Shown: positions 1 through 6,848 of the stretch, piece after piece
Numbering within the stretch: the first letter of the stretch is position 1
How the letters are laid out: each line of letters opens with the position of its first letter
DNA from: Victivallales bacterium
GTDB lineage: Bacteria; Verrucomicrobiota; Lentisphaeria; Oligosphaerales; Lenti-02
Direction of reading: 5' to 3'
Assembly: GCA_018648945.1 (NCBI GenBank)
Contig: JABGQJ010000259.1
Coordinates: 1-9,660, forward strand
Length of the DNA: 9,660 nucleotides
The notes under the pieces: model-generated
Databases searched by the model: none
Told to the model about the DNA's origin: nothing
Seen by the model: only the letters and a program-made list of their open reading frames with translations
Program-made: the position numbers and the translations under genes

Positions 1-170
1 AACGCGAGGCCGAACTGCTTGAGGTTGTTGGTGCAGCTGATGGCTCGCGCCTTCTCCCTCGCCTGCTGTAGGGCAGGCAGGAGCATGGCGGCAAGAATCG
101 CGATGATGGCAATGACGACGAGGAGCTCGATGAGGGTGAAGGACCTCTTGGTGGCCGGTAGTGAACGCAT
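1..170 (-). CDS. Prepilin-type N-terminal domain protein (partial, C-terminus beyond window)
   Basis: Only the first 56 codons are present; the gene runs off the left edge. The start is an ATG at 170 read leftward, with AGGAAA about 10 nt upstream. The translated N-terminus has a short basic leader ([10 protein letters not shown]), then [15 protein letters not shown] followed by LAAMLLPAL and [22 protein letters not shown]. This is the class III prepilin/pseudopilin signal: a hydrophobic alpha-helix with Glu at position 5 after the predicted cleavage point, as in GspG-like and DUF1559-like proteins. The residue before Phe is Ser, not the usual Gly. By family analogy it would be inserted in the inner membrane and processed by a prepilin peptidase, but its role is unknown. 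It is a paralogue of the neighbouring upstream gene on the same strand, 79 bp away, and probably a tandem duplicate. Confidence 0.85.
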   Translation of the reverse strand, partial: MRSLPATKRSFTLIELLVVIAIIAILAAMLLPALQQAREKARAISCTNNLKQFGLA

Positions 171-220
171 GATCGGTGTTTTCCTGCTGACGGTTGGGTG
201 AGATGAGGCATCTGGGGGCG

Positions 221-246
221 GGAGCGGCGCTCCACGGGGACCGTGG
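221..246 (-). other. Two overlapping small hairpins between the prepilin genes
   Basis: Immediately after the stop of the 211-aa prepilin gene (read on the minus strand) come CCACGG-TCC-CCGTGG and GGAGC-GCC-GCTCC, which share two bases. They are mutually exclusive or stacked GC-rich stems. No T-tract follows, so they are not a canonical intrinsic terminator. They could stabilise the 3' end of the upstream mRNA or attenuate read-through into the paralogue. The function is inference only. Confidence 0.3.
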
Positions 247-249
247 GGA

Positions 250-885
250 CTAGAATCCGCCTTCGTTGGGGAGCGGGTAGCCGTTGGTCCAGTGGAGCGT
301 TTCCCTTGGCATGGCGGTGCCCGTGCTGGCCACGTGCCCATCAACATGGGTCACGTTGTAGCGGTCGTTGTGGATCATGTTGGGCGTCCAGCCGGTGTTG
401 TCGTTGCGTCTGTAGTAGTAGTTGTTGTGCATATCCAGCAGCAGACCGGTGCTGGACGGGTACTGGACGACGCTCAACGCCTTGCAGTCCAGCCACACGT
501 TCATGCCATAGCTGTTCCCCCCCCAAGTCGAGTCGGATGACCCTCCCCCGTAGATGACCGTGGATCCGTCGCTCGGGCAGACCATGATGGCTTGGTCATT
601 CACGTATGGGTAGATGGTGAAGATCCACTCCGTGCCGTTCGTGATGAGCGTGGAGGCCGCCACGTAGCCATCGGTATTGGGGAGGGTCTCGCCGTTGTCG
701 TCCATGTACATGAACGTCGCCAGACCAAGCTGCTTGAGCTGGTTGACGCAGCTGATCGATCTGGCCTTCTCCCTGGCCTTTGCCAGGGCGGGCAGAAGCA
801 TCGCCGCGAGAATGGCGATGATGGCAATGACGACGAGCAGTTCGATGAGGGTGAAACGGGGGCGTGGGGTGGTACGGGGATGCAT
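250..885 (-). CDS. Prepilin-type N-terminal cleavage/methylation protein with H-X9-DG motif (pseudopilin-like)
   Basis: A 211-aa protein. Residues 1-10 form a basic leader ([10 protein letters not shown]), and 11-34 are the prepilin hydrophobic helix beginning FTLIEL, with Glu at +5. Residues 35-60 continue as an amphipathic helix ([22 protein letters not shown]). The globular part contains MVCPSD at 101-106. His172 and Asp182-Gly183 are separated by exactly nine residues, matching the prepilin-associated H-X9-DG domain. Such proteins are greatly expanded in Lentisphaerota, Verrucomicrobiota and Planctomycetota. They are presumed secreted or membrane-anchored pseudopilins, but their individual roles are mostly unknown. 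The start ATG at 885 has AAAGGAAG about 9 nt upstream. The residue before the predicted cleavage point is Arg instead of Gly, so processing by a standard prepilin peptidase is uncertain. It lies upstream of, and in line with, the partial paralogue at 1-170 and is divergent from the sigma factor gene. Confidence 0.9.
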   Translation of the reverse strand: MHPRTTPRPRFTLIELLVVIAIIAILAAMLLPALAKAREKARSISCVNQLKQLGLATFMYMDDNGETLPNTDGYVAASTLITNGTEWIFTIYPYVNDQAIMVCPSDGSTVIYGGGSSDSTWGGNSYGMNVWLDCKALSVVQYPSSTGLLLDMHNNYYYRRNDNTGWTPNMIHNDRYNVTHVDGHVASTGTAMPRETLHWTNGYPLPNEGGF

Positions 886-1161
886 TGTTTGGCTTCCTTT
901 GGGTTGGTGGCCTGGTCTTGGGCGTTCCCTCGCCTCCGGCTCTGCATTCAGAGAGGCAGGCGGGGGAGCACGCGCACATCATTGCTTGTCACATGTCCGG
1001 TGGCTTGCGAGGAGCCAAACCGCTCGGTCCTGGGGGGAGTAACGGGAAGCGCGCCGCCGTTTCTACAGGCTCTCGCCAAAGTCGTCTTCTGCCCCGTTCC
1101 ATGCGGCAATAAGGGGGCGAACGCGGTCGTTTGCCGAGTGTTCACCTATACAGGAGCCGAT

Positions 1162-1773
1162 ATGCCGAATGGTCCCGCAGGAGAAGCCGCGCTTGCCGAA
1201 TGCCTGGACGTAAACCGGGAGCGTCTGTTGCGCCTGATCGGCTTCCGCATGCACGCCCAGTTGCGGGGGCGCGTGGACTCGGAGGATGTTCTACAGGAAG
1301 CGTATCTGGCGGCGGCCAAGCGCTACCATCACTACGAAGCCGCCCTGAATGTCTCGTTGTTCATCTGGGTCCGCAGCGTGGTCCTACAGACGCTGATCGA
1401 TGTGCATCGCCATCACCTGGGAACCCAGAAACGGGACCCGCGGCGCGAGGTCCATCTCCATTCCCGACCATACGCGCAGGCATCCTCGGCCTCCATCGTT
1501 CTCGAACTGACCGGGAATCTGACTTCGCCCAGCCAGGCAGTAGCCCGCGGCGATGCGGTCGCCGTCGTCCGACAGGCCATCGAGGGGATGGGGGAGATGG
1601 ACCGCGAAGTGCTCGCCCTTCGCCACTTTGAGGAACTCACGAACCGGGAGGTAGCGGAGGTGCTCGGCATCGAGCAGAAGGCGGCCAGTATCCGCTACAT
1701 GCGTGCCCTCAAGCGGTTGAGGGAACTGCTGGCCAGTGTGTCCGAGTTCCGGGAGCGGATCGGCAATGCCTAG
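1162..1773 (+). CDS. ECF-like sigma-70 family RNA polymerase sigma factor
   Basis: A 203-aa protein. The ATG at 1162 is chosen because AGGAG lies 5 nt upstream and homology-like sequence begins shortly after; the open frame extends back to 592, but that part is low-complexity and overlaps the divergent prepilin gene. Region 2 spans about residues 15-90: VDSEDVLQEAYLAAAKRY (region 2.2 at DVLQE, 42-46), then LFIWVRSVVLQTLIDVHRHH. A polar linker (about 91-130) leads to region 4 at about 134-190: EMDREVLALRHFEELTNREVAEVLG, then a recognition helix ending YMRALKRLREL. The region 2 and 4 only architecture is that of ECF sigma factors, which direct core RNA polymerase to special promoters. Its stop overlaps the start of a Ser/Thr kinase gene by 8 bp, an arrangement known for the Planctomycetes ECF-kinase groups. 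No anti-sigma factor is visible, so control by the kinase is plausible but inferred. Confidence 0.9.
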   Translation: MPNGPAGEAALAECLDVNRERLLRLIGFRMHAQLRGRVDSEDVLQEAYLAAAKRYHHYEAALNVSLFIWVRSVVLQTLIDVHRHHLGTQKRDPRREVHLHSRPYAQASSASIVLELTGNLTSPSQAVARGDAVAVVRQAIEGMGEMDREVLALRHFEELTNREVAEVLGIEQKAASIRYMRALKRLRELLASVSEFRERIGNA

Positions 1774-4402
1774 CGCCGACGAGGAATCGCGGGATCTGGA
1801 TGAGCTGCTGGAGGAGTTCCTGGCGCAATTGCGCCGTGGGGATACCCCCTCAGTGGAGGAGTTCGCGGCCCGCCACCCGCATGTGGCGGACGAGATCCGC
1901 GAGCTGTTTCCGGCCGCTCTGTCCCTGGAGGACCTGAAAGTCGCCGAGACTGGCAGTGCCGAGGTGTCGGCGGCTCATGTACCCCCGCTTGAGCGGCTCG
2001 GCGATTTCCGGATCATCCGGGAGATCGGGCGTGGCGGCATGGGCGTGGTCTACGAGGCAGAGCAGGAGTCGCTCGGCCGCCACGTGGCTCTCAAGGTGTT
2101 GCTGAACCAGGCACTGCATGGCACCAAGCAGGTGAGCCGGTTCGAGCGCGAGGCCCGTCTGGCGGCCAGTCTGCACCACACCAACATCGTGGCTGTCTAT
2201 GGTGTGGGCGAACAGGATACGGTGCGATACTACGTCATGGAGCTGATCGACGGGATCTCGCTCGACCATGTCATCGCGCGGCTGGCCGATGCGGAGGAAC
2301 TGAGAACGCAGCGTGAGAAGGCAGTCTGTGACTACATCGGTGGTTGCTCCAAAGCTGAGCGTTGGCAGCGGGCCGCCTGTATTGGGCTGAGCCTAGCGGA
2401 CGCCCTGCAGCATGCCCATGAGCAAGGCGTGCTCCATCGCGATATCAAGCCAGCGAATGTGCTGGTGAACCCCCATGGCGGGGTCTGGATTGCCGACTTT
2501 GGTCTGGCCAAAGCACTGCATGCGGGCGATGTGTCCCAGACCGGCACGACGGCGGGAACGCTACGCTACATGGCGCCGGAGCAGTTCAGCGGAGACACGG
2601 GTATCGCCAGCGATCTCTATGCCTTGGGACTGCTGCTCTACGAGCTGCTCGTACTGGCCCCCGCCTATGCGGAAGCGGACCGCGGCCGACTCATTCAGAG
2701 AATCACGCACGAGAATGTCCCTCGTCTCCGGGAATCGTGCCCGAACGTGCCGAGAGACTTGGACACAATCGTGCAGAAGCTGACGGCACACGACTCCCAA
2801 CACCGTTACCCTTCTGCGGCCGTCTTGGCGGATGATCTGCGGCGCTTTCTGGATGGCAGGCCGATCCAGGCACGACCCGTGGCCTGGCCCGTGCACCTGT
2901 GGCGCTGGGGGCGGCGGAAGCCGGTGTTGGCGAGTATGGTCGCCGCCCTCCTCGTCCTTGTCCTCACCACGGTGACTGCCATCGCTGTCGGCTGGGTACA
3001 GACTCGGTCGGCGCTGGCGCAGGAGAAGCAGCAGCGCCGACGAGCAGAGGCCAACGCCAGTCTGGCCTTGGAAGTGGTGGACAACATCTTCAGCCAGTTT
3101 TCGCCAACCGGTATTGGCTCTGCTTCCCAGGCATCCATCAGCCCAACCGATGGCGAGGCAATGGCCCTGCCTACCGCTCCCGTTCTCTCTGCGAGGGCCG
3201 CTGTGCTTCTCCAGAAGTTGTTGCCTCTATACGACCGCCTCGCTGGGGAGACTGGAGACGAGCGCCAAGTTCGGGTGAAGGCGGCGGCCGCCCGTAAACG
3301 CATCGGCGATGTGCAATGGCAGCTCGGGCAGTACACGCAGGCCGAGAGGTCCTACCGCGATGCTGTCGCTGACTACGCGGTCTTGGCACGCGATCTCAAC
3401 GATGAGCGACACCTGATCGAACAGGCCCGTATCCAGAACCATCTCGGGCAACTGCTCAAGGCAATGGGCAGGACGGATGAGGGCCTGGAAGCACATCGCA
3501 CGGCGTTGGTTACCCTTGCGTCGCTGCCGACGGAGGCCCGACGAACCCGGAACGTGCGCTTCGAACTGGTACAGACGCAGTTCTTATTGGGGACCAAGAA
3601 CTACGCGAAAGCACCCCCTGGGCAGGGACGCATCGACCGTGATAGTGCCCGACCTCCACGCACTCGCGAGGCGAGGGAACATGTGGATCTCGCGAGGCGC
3701 GAGCTAGAGGCCCTTCTGCAGGAGATCCCAGACGATGCCGATTGCCTCTATCTTCTCGCCCTTTGCTACCGGGAACAGCCCCGGAGAGGCGGTACGGGAG
3801 GGGCGCGCGCTGATCGGGAGGAAGCCACCCGGATCCTGGCCAAGCTAGTCGCTGACCACCCCACCGTTCCGAGGTACCGGTATGAACTGGCGCAGACCTA
3901 TGCGATGGATGGCCCGCGCCGGCGAGGGGAGGACAGGGGAGAGGAGCGAGGGACGGAGAAACAGCTTCAGCAGGGATTGGCGCAGATGGAATGGCTGGTG
4001 CGGCGGCACCCCTATGTCTCCCGTTACGCCACCGGCCGGGCCCAGCTCTGCCACAAGCTCTCCACCGTCTACCGTCACAGTGGACGATGGGCCGAAGCCG
4101 AAAGCCATTGCCGCCGTGCCGTTGACGAACTGGCCATGCTGCGCGAGCAGAATCCCGGAATCGCCACCTACACGATCTGGCTTGGGGCCTACACTAACGC
4201 CCTTGCCGATCTGCTTTCCCGCCGCAATCGCACGCCCGAAGCCTATACTCTTCTGGAAGCCAACTTGGTCCACCTGCGGGCGATTCCGGCGGACGACCCC
4301 GTGCAGCACTTCACCACGCAATTGTGCCAACAAGCCGAGCGAATCCTCGGCAAGCTCCGCAACCCGAAGCGGTCCAACGCTTCTCCCGAACCCAGGCACT
4401 AG
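1766..4402 (+). CDS. Membrane-anchored Ser/Thr protein kinase with C-terminal TPR-like region
   Basis: An 878-aa protein. The ATG at 1766 (GGGAG 10 nt upstream) overlaps the sigma factor stop by 8 bp, suggesting translational coupling. Residues 1-75 are an acidic cytoplasmic extension, including a RHPHVADEIRELFP segment. The kinase domain is about 79-364: glycine loop GRGGMG at 88-93, catalytic Lys110 in HVALKV, Glu129 of helix C, HRD at 224-226 with Lys228 and Asn231, DFG at 244-246, and APE at 270-272. All catalytic residues are intact, so it should be an active Hanks-type kinase. A single transmembrane helix lies at about 388-411 (SMVAALLVLVLTTVTAIAVGW). The remaining approximately 465 residues are helical and TPR-like, e.g. 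GDVQWQLGQYTQAERSYRDAV and HSGRWAEAESHCRRAV, probably on the outer side of the membrane and sensing or binding a partner. Between the hinge and the HRD motif there is a charged insertion (about 172-200). The likely substrate is the adjacent sigma factor (inference). Confidence 0.92.
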   Translation: MPSADEESRDLDELLEEFLAQLRRGDTPSVEEFAARHPHVADEIRELFPAALSLEDLKVAETGSAEVSAAHVPPLERLGDFRIIREIGRGGMGVVYEAEQESLGRHVALKVLLNQALHGTKQVSRFEREARLAASLHHTNIVAVYGVGEQDTVRYYVMELIDGISLDHVIARLADAEELRTQREKAVCDYIGGCSKAERWQRAACIGLSLADALQHAHEQGVLHRDIKPANVLVNPHGGVWIADFGLAKALHAGDVSQTGTTAGTLRYMAPEQFSGDTGIASDLYALGLLLYELLVLAPAYAEADRGRLIQRITHENVPRLRESCPNVPRDLDTIVQKLTAHDSQHRYPSAAVLADDLRRFLDGRPIQARPVAWPVHLWRWGRRKPVLASMVAALLVLVLTTVTAIAVGWVQTRSALAQEKQQRRRAEANASLALEVVDNIFSQFSPTGIGSASQASISPTDGEAMALPTAPVLSARAAVLLQKLLPLYDRLAGETGDERQVRVKAAAARKRIGDVQWQLGQYTQAERSYRDAVADYAVLARDLNDERHLIEQARIQNHLGQLLKAMGRTDEGLEAHRTALVTLASLPTEARRTRNVRFELVQTQFLLGTKNYAKAPPGQGRIDRDSARPPRTREAREHVDLARRELEALLQEIPDDADCLYLLALCYREQPRRGGTGGARADREEATRILAKLVADHPTVPRYRYELAQTYAMDGPRRRGEDRGEERGTEKQLQQGLAQMEWLVRRHPYVSRYATGRAQLCHKLSTVYRHSGRWAEAESHCRRAVDELAMLREQNPGIATYTIWLGAYTNALADLLSRRNRTPEAYTLLEANLVHLRAIPADDPVQHFTTQLCQQAERILGKLRNPKRSNASPEPRH

Positions 4403-4685
4403 CCAGATGTCCCACCAGTCCTGAGGGACGCAGCTTCTAGCACGGCACTGCCTGGTTTGCTGCTCCTGAGGGGCTCCTTGGGATGCCGCCTGCGGCTCTC
4501 TATGGCTCTCTGTGGCTCGATCTGGCCGCAGAAACGCGGAAGATAGGCCTGATACCGGATTGGGACAGCGATTCATCGCGACGATACCACACACAACCAC
4601 CTACTCCACAACAGCCTACACGAAACGTCCAAGCCGGAAAGCAGGACTTCTGGTGGAGACCAGGGGAGTCCAATGGCCAACCAGT
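4403..4685. other. Intergenic stretch without recognisable feature
   Basis: This 283-bp gap separates the kinase gene (plus) from the terminator of ssrA (minus), so the flanking transcripts converge. Short open frames here have no ribosome binding site or recognisable sequence. A small imperfect repeat (ggctctctatggctctctgtggctc) lies near 4494. I see no T-tract hairpin ending the kinase transcript. Confidence 0.5.
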
Positions 4686-4723
4686 AAAAAGGCCCTAACC
4701 ACCTCACGATAAGGTGATTAGGG
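4686..4723 (-). terminator. Intrinsic terminator of ssrA
   Basis: Read on the minus strand, CCCTAATCACCT pairs over 12 bp (one G-T) with AGGTGGTTAGGG across the 7-nt loop TATCGTG, followed by CCTTTTT. It starts 5 nt after the mature CCA end of tmRNA, in the right place for rho-independent termination. The stem is long and the T-tract is good. Confidence 0.9.
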
Positions 4724-4727
4724 AATC

Positions 4728-5084
4728 TGGTGGAGGCGGGGGGAGTCGAACCCCCGTCCTGGAGAAGCGTCAACAAGGGCGTCTACATGCATAGTTCGTC
4801 TTTAGGTTTTCGATCATCCGTTTGGGCGCCGAACGAGCCACTGCGGATGACTTAGCAGTCTGTAGGTTCTCGCTGCCTCGCCCGTCTGCACGGCTTAGCT
4901 AGCCAGTCCGAAGTTTGCGTCTCTGTCCCCTATCGGACGTCAGAGCAGAGACGTCGCCGAACTAAGCGGCGAGAGCGTATTCGTTGTTCGCAGTTATATG
5001 CGTGACCGATGATTAACGAGGCCAACGATCATCCTCGGCATGCAACCCAGGTTCAACCTAACCAGTCGAAACCGTTTCGCCCCC
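4728..5084 (-). ncRNA. ssrA: tmRNA (transfer-messenger RNA)
   Basis: A 357-nt RNA on the minus strand. The 5' end begins GGGGGCGAAACGGTTTCGACTGG and the 3' end has the T arm GGGGG-TTCGACT-CCCCC followed by CGCCTCC, discriminator A and CCA. The acceptor stem GGGGGCG/CGCCTCC closes with a G3-U70 wobble, the alanyl-tRNA synthetase identity element. The internal tag frame GCG AAC AAC GAA TAC GCT CTC GCC GCT TAG (4991 to 4962) encodes ANNEYALAA, preceded by TAACT just upstream of the resume codon. With SmpB, tmRNA rescues ribosomes stalled on broken mRNAs and adds this degradation tag; the ALAA end is the ClpXP/ClpAP recognition signal in known species. The tag is nine codons, one fewer than in E. 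coli. The gene is intact, in one piece, with encoded CCA, its own promoter and its own terminator. smpB is not in the window. Confidence 0.97.
4962..4991 (-). other. tmRNA proteolysis-tag reading frame (ANNEYALAA-stop)
   Basis: Nine codons plus TAG inside ssrA, from the GCG resume codon at 4991 down to the stop at 4962-4964. The encoded tag ANNEYALAA keeps the C-terminal YALAA seen in the E. coli tag ANDENYALAA. The first alanine of the full tag is donated by the charged tmRNA itself. Confidence 0.9.
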
Positions 5085-5109
5085 ACGTATGTAGGAGTGG
5101 GTACCGTCT

Positions 5110-5138
5110 ACTATAGCTGCTTGAGGGAGCGGAAGCAA
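5110..5138 (-). promoter_or_regulatory. Sigma-70-type promoter of ssrA
   Basis: On the minus strand a -35 box TTGCTT (5138-5133) is separated by exactly 17 bp from a -10 box TATAGT (5115-5110). Transcription would begin near 5103, giving a leader of about 18 nt that RNase P removes to make the mature tmRNA 5' end at 5084. The left end of the insertion sequence lies 17 bp upstream of the -35 box, so the core promoter survived the insertion. Confidence 0.75.
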
Positions 5139-5155
5139 CAGATGGCTAGCCTGGA

Positions 5156-5180
5156 GGGCGCATCTCAGTTCCGTAGGTGT
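5156..5180 (+). repeat. Left terminal inverted repeat of the insertion sequence
   Basis: This 25-bp repeat begins GGGCGCATCTCAG and ends GTAGGTGT. It is identical to the reverse complement of 7274-7298, and the identity stops on both sides (outer bases A versus C, inner bases T versus G), which fixes the boundaries. Confidence 0.95.
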
Positions 5181-5394
5181 TTCCCTGAGGTGTTGAGTGG
5201 TTCGGATGTGATGTGCCACCAGTATCTCTGGCTCGCCGGCTCCTCGCCGCGTGGTGGGTCTCCACTACCCGGCGCTTCCTTCGTTTCCTTCACTGCTGCC
5301 AAGGGCAGGAGGACTGGGGTTGGTTATTCCTGTTTCCCGACGGTTTGGCAAGCGGGGCTGGTCAGCGGCTGTTCGTCTTGCGCCACGCTCCTGC
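5181..5394. other. Noncoding left subterminal region of the insertion sequence
   Basis: These 214 bp between the left inverted repeat and the transposase stop codon hold no credible gene. A short inverted repeat CCACCA (5216-5221) / TGGTGG (5252-5257) encloses a GC-rich segment, and CTGCC-AAG-GGCAG lies at 5296-5308. Neither is followed by a T-tract on the minus strand. Transposase binding sites or a fold of the 3' untranslated RNA are possible, but nothing is demonstrated. Confidence 0.4.
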
Positions 5395-6759
5395 TCACAG
5401 TTCGTCGTGGGGGAAAAGTAGGTGCCACCGTCCGTTGCGGTGAAGCGTGGCGAGGGCGAGGAAGGCTTCGTCGCCTTTGAGTGACCAGAACTGACCGGTG
5501 AGCTTGAACCGGCGCTGGTACTGCGAGCAAGTGGACTCTATCGCCCCGGAGCCGCAAGGCTGGCCAAGGGCCTTTGCGTCCTTGTAGTCCATCCGGTCGC
5601 TGTGCTCCTTGAGATACCGGATTTCGCGGGCGGTCGCCTCGCGTCCCCCGCCTTCCAGTCCAGCGAGCTCCCGCTCCAGTTCCTCGAGTCCCTCGATCAC
5701 GTCCAGCGCCCCGTTCTTCCGGCTTTCGAGCCATCGCAGATAGGGGGCGACCCACTCCTTCGCCTCGGGAGTGTCCCTCCCGTGCAGTTCGGCCGCGAGA
5801 TCCCAGAGATGCTGCTTGACATGGAACAGATCGACTCGCTGCCGAGCGTCTCCGAACCGCTCCCTGGCCAGGTTCCAGATCCAGACGGCACCGTCCCCGA
5901 GAACCAGGACCGTCTCGGCCTGCGATAGCCCGCGCTGGAGGGCCTCGGCGTACAGCTGCCGCTTGAACTGGTCCAGTCCCGACCGGGTCGCGACGTACCC
6001 GCGGTCGGCGACGAGCGCCCTGCCGCCGGCGGTGGTCCCGCGCTGGTCCAGCCGGAAGACCGTTCCAGCATACACCCAGTGCCAGCGCCCCACATCCTCG
6101 CCGGCCTGCCGCCGCGCCTCTGTCTGCCCCCAGTGGTCCCGCTCCCGGATGTTCCAGGCATCGACCTCGATGACCAACGTGCTGTGCTGCGGCAGGACCG
6201 GAGCCCTGGCCGACAGGCATGCCGCGCCTTCCGGGGTTTCGGCAAGCCGGGCATCCCGTTCCCTCAGCTCCAGGGCGCGCTCGCCCTGCCGTCCCGCTTC
6301 TCTGTGCATCGTCGAGGCAGCGATCTCCCGCCCGGTCATGCGCCGGACATCCTCCTCGCTCCGGCCGGCCGGGCCATGGAGTACGGTCAGCGCGCACACT
6401 TCCTGGATGCGCGGAGAGGTGGTCGCCCGCCCGTTCAGGCCCAGCGCGACGTCCGCCGGATGGGCATGGCACAGACAGCGCGGGCACCATCCGTAGCTGC
6501 GCGCGAACCGGACCTTCCCGAACATGGACTCCACCGTGCGTTCGCGGCCGTGCCCCTCCACGCGCAGCTTCCCGCCGCAATGCGGACAGCCCAGTTCCTG
6601 GCGACCGGCGGCATCCCGGGCTAGCCGCTCGAGCGCCTCCCGACGGACCTCCAGCGTGCACCGGTCGATCAACACCTCGTACTCCCCCATCGTCTCGTCG
6701 CCCCTGCATCCCGCGACCACTCGCTCGTGCAGCCAATCCACAGCGTCGCCATCATTCAT
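5395..6759 (-). CDS. ISKra4-family transposase
   Basis: A 454-aa protein starting at ATG 6759, with AAGGAG about 7 nt upstream. Residues 58-95 form a Cys4 zinc-ribbon-like unit (CPHCGG at 58-63 and CPRC at 92-95). The catalytic core matches the family pattern: Asp200 in VIEVDAWNIR, Asp289 in VLGDGAVWIWNLA, followed by VDLFHVKQHLWDLA, and Glu408 in PCGSGAIESTCSQ. Asp200, Asp289 and Glu408 are the proposed DDE triad for DNA strand transfer. RMDYKDAKALG before the glutamate motif and FWSLKGDEAFLALATLHRNGRW at the C-terminus also fit ISKra4 transposases. Length is in the family range, there is no frameshift, and all three acidic residues are present, so it is probably functional. It is divergent from the small gene at 6849, and its ribosome binding site sits in the loop of a small hairpin (6760-6775). 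A long alternative frame on the same strand is a shadow. Confidence 0.93.
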   Translation of the reverse strand: MNDGDAVDWLHERVVAGCRGDETMGEYEVLIDRCTLEVRREALERLARDAAGRQELGCPHCGGKLRVEGHGRERTVESMFGKVRFARSYGWCPRCLCHAHPADVALGLNGRATTSPRIQEVCALTVLHGPAGRSEEDVRRMTGREIAASTMHREAGRQGERALELRERDARLAETPEGAACLSARAPVLPQHSTLVIEVDAWNIRERDHWGQTEARRQAGEDVGRWHWVYAGTVFRLDQRGTTAGGRALVADRGYVATRSGLDQFKRQLYAEALQRGLSQAETVLVLGDGAVWIWNLARERFGDARQRVDLFHVKQHLWDLAAELHGRDTPEAKEWVAPYLRWLESRKNGALDVIEGLEELERELAGLEGGGREATAREIRYLKEHSDRMDYKDAKALGQPCGSGAIESTCSQYQRRFKLTGQFWSLKGDEAFLALATLHRNGRWHLLFPHDEL

Positions 6760-6775
6760 GGAAATGCTCCTTTCC
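6760..6775 (-). promoter_or_regulatory. Small hairpin around the transposase ribosome binding site
   Basis: Directly before the transposase ATG the minus-strand RNA reads GGAAA-GGAGCA-TTTCC. The 5-bp stem places the GGAG Shine-Dalgarno core in its loop, and the stem abuts the start codon. Such structures can dampen transposase translation, but the stem is short and weak and may be chance. Confidence 0.35.
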
Positions 6776-6777
6776 AG

Positions 6778-6805
6778 TTGACAGGAACCGATATCCGTAT
6801 ATACA
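6778..6805 (+). promoter_or_regulatory. Promoter of the DUF6788-like gene
   Basis: A perfect -35 hexamer TTGACA (6778-6783) is followed after 16 bp by TATACA (6800-6805), 43 bp before the ATG at 6849. The spacer and -10 box fall inside the palindrome at 6786-6813. No equally good promoter is seen for the divergent transposase, although AT-rich hexamers in the same palindrome could serve it. Confidence 0.6.
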
Positions 6806-6813
6806 TATCGGTT
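6786..6813. promoter_or_regulatory. Palindromic operator-like site in the divergent intergenic region of the element
   Basis: AACCGATAT (6786-6794) and ATATCGGTT (6805-6813) are perfect 9-bp inverted arms around a 10-bp centre that itself contains the palindrome GTATATAC. The site covers the spacer and -10 region of the plus-strand promoter and lies between the two divergent genes of the element. A dimeric DNA-binding protein here would block the plus promoter and possibly the transposase promoter. No classical repressor gene is present in the element; the small Cys/His protein or the transposase are candidate ligands. Confidence 0.6.
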
Positions 6814-6848
6814 AACGGAGAGAAATCACCCCCAAAGGCGGCCGGAAC

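Noticed and set aside
592..1161. Upstream extension of the sigma factor frame to 393 aa
   Set aside because: The added part is low-complexity and overlaps the divergent prepilin gene. The ATG at 1162 has AGGAG at ideal spacing and sigma region 2 begins soon after.
886..1161. Promoters for the divergent prepilin and sigma factor genes
   Set aside because: TATACA at 1147 overlaps the ribosome binding site and no paired -35/-10 set or GGAAC-type ECF motif was convincing on either strand.
3845..4600. A 251-aa minus-strand open frame under the kinase C-terminus
   Set aside because: No ribosome binding site or recognisable motif; the kinase frame is continuous across it.
5040..5480. A 146-aa plus-strand open frame across the tmRNA 5' end and the left end of the element
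   Set aside because: It spans the tmRNA gene, its promoter and the terminal repeat, so it cannot be an ancestral gene and has no recognisable content.
5324..6736. A 470-aa open frame on the minus strand overlapping the transposase
   Set aside because: It is Arg/Gly/Ala-rich, has no recognisable domain, and the overlapping frame carries the intact transposase motifs; a shadow of GC-rich coding DNA.
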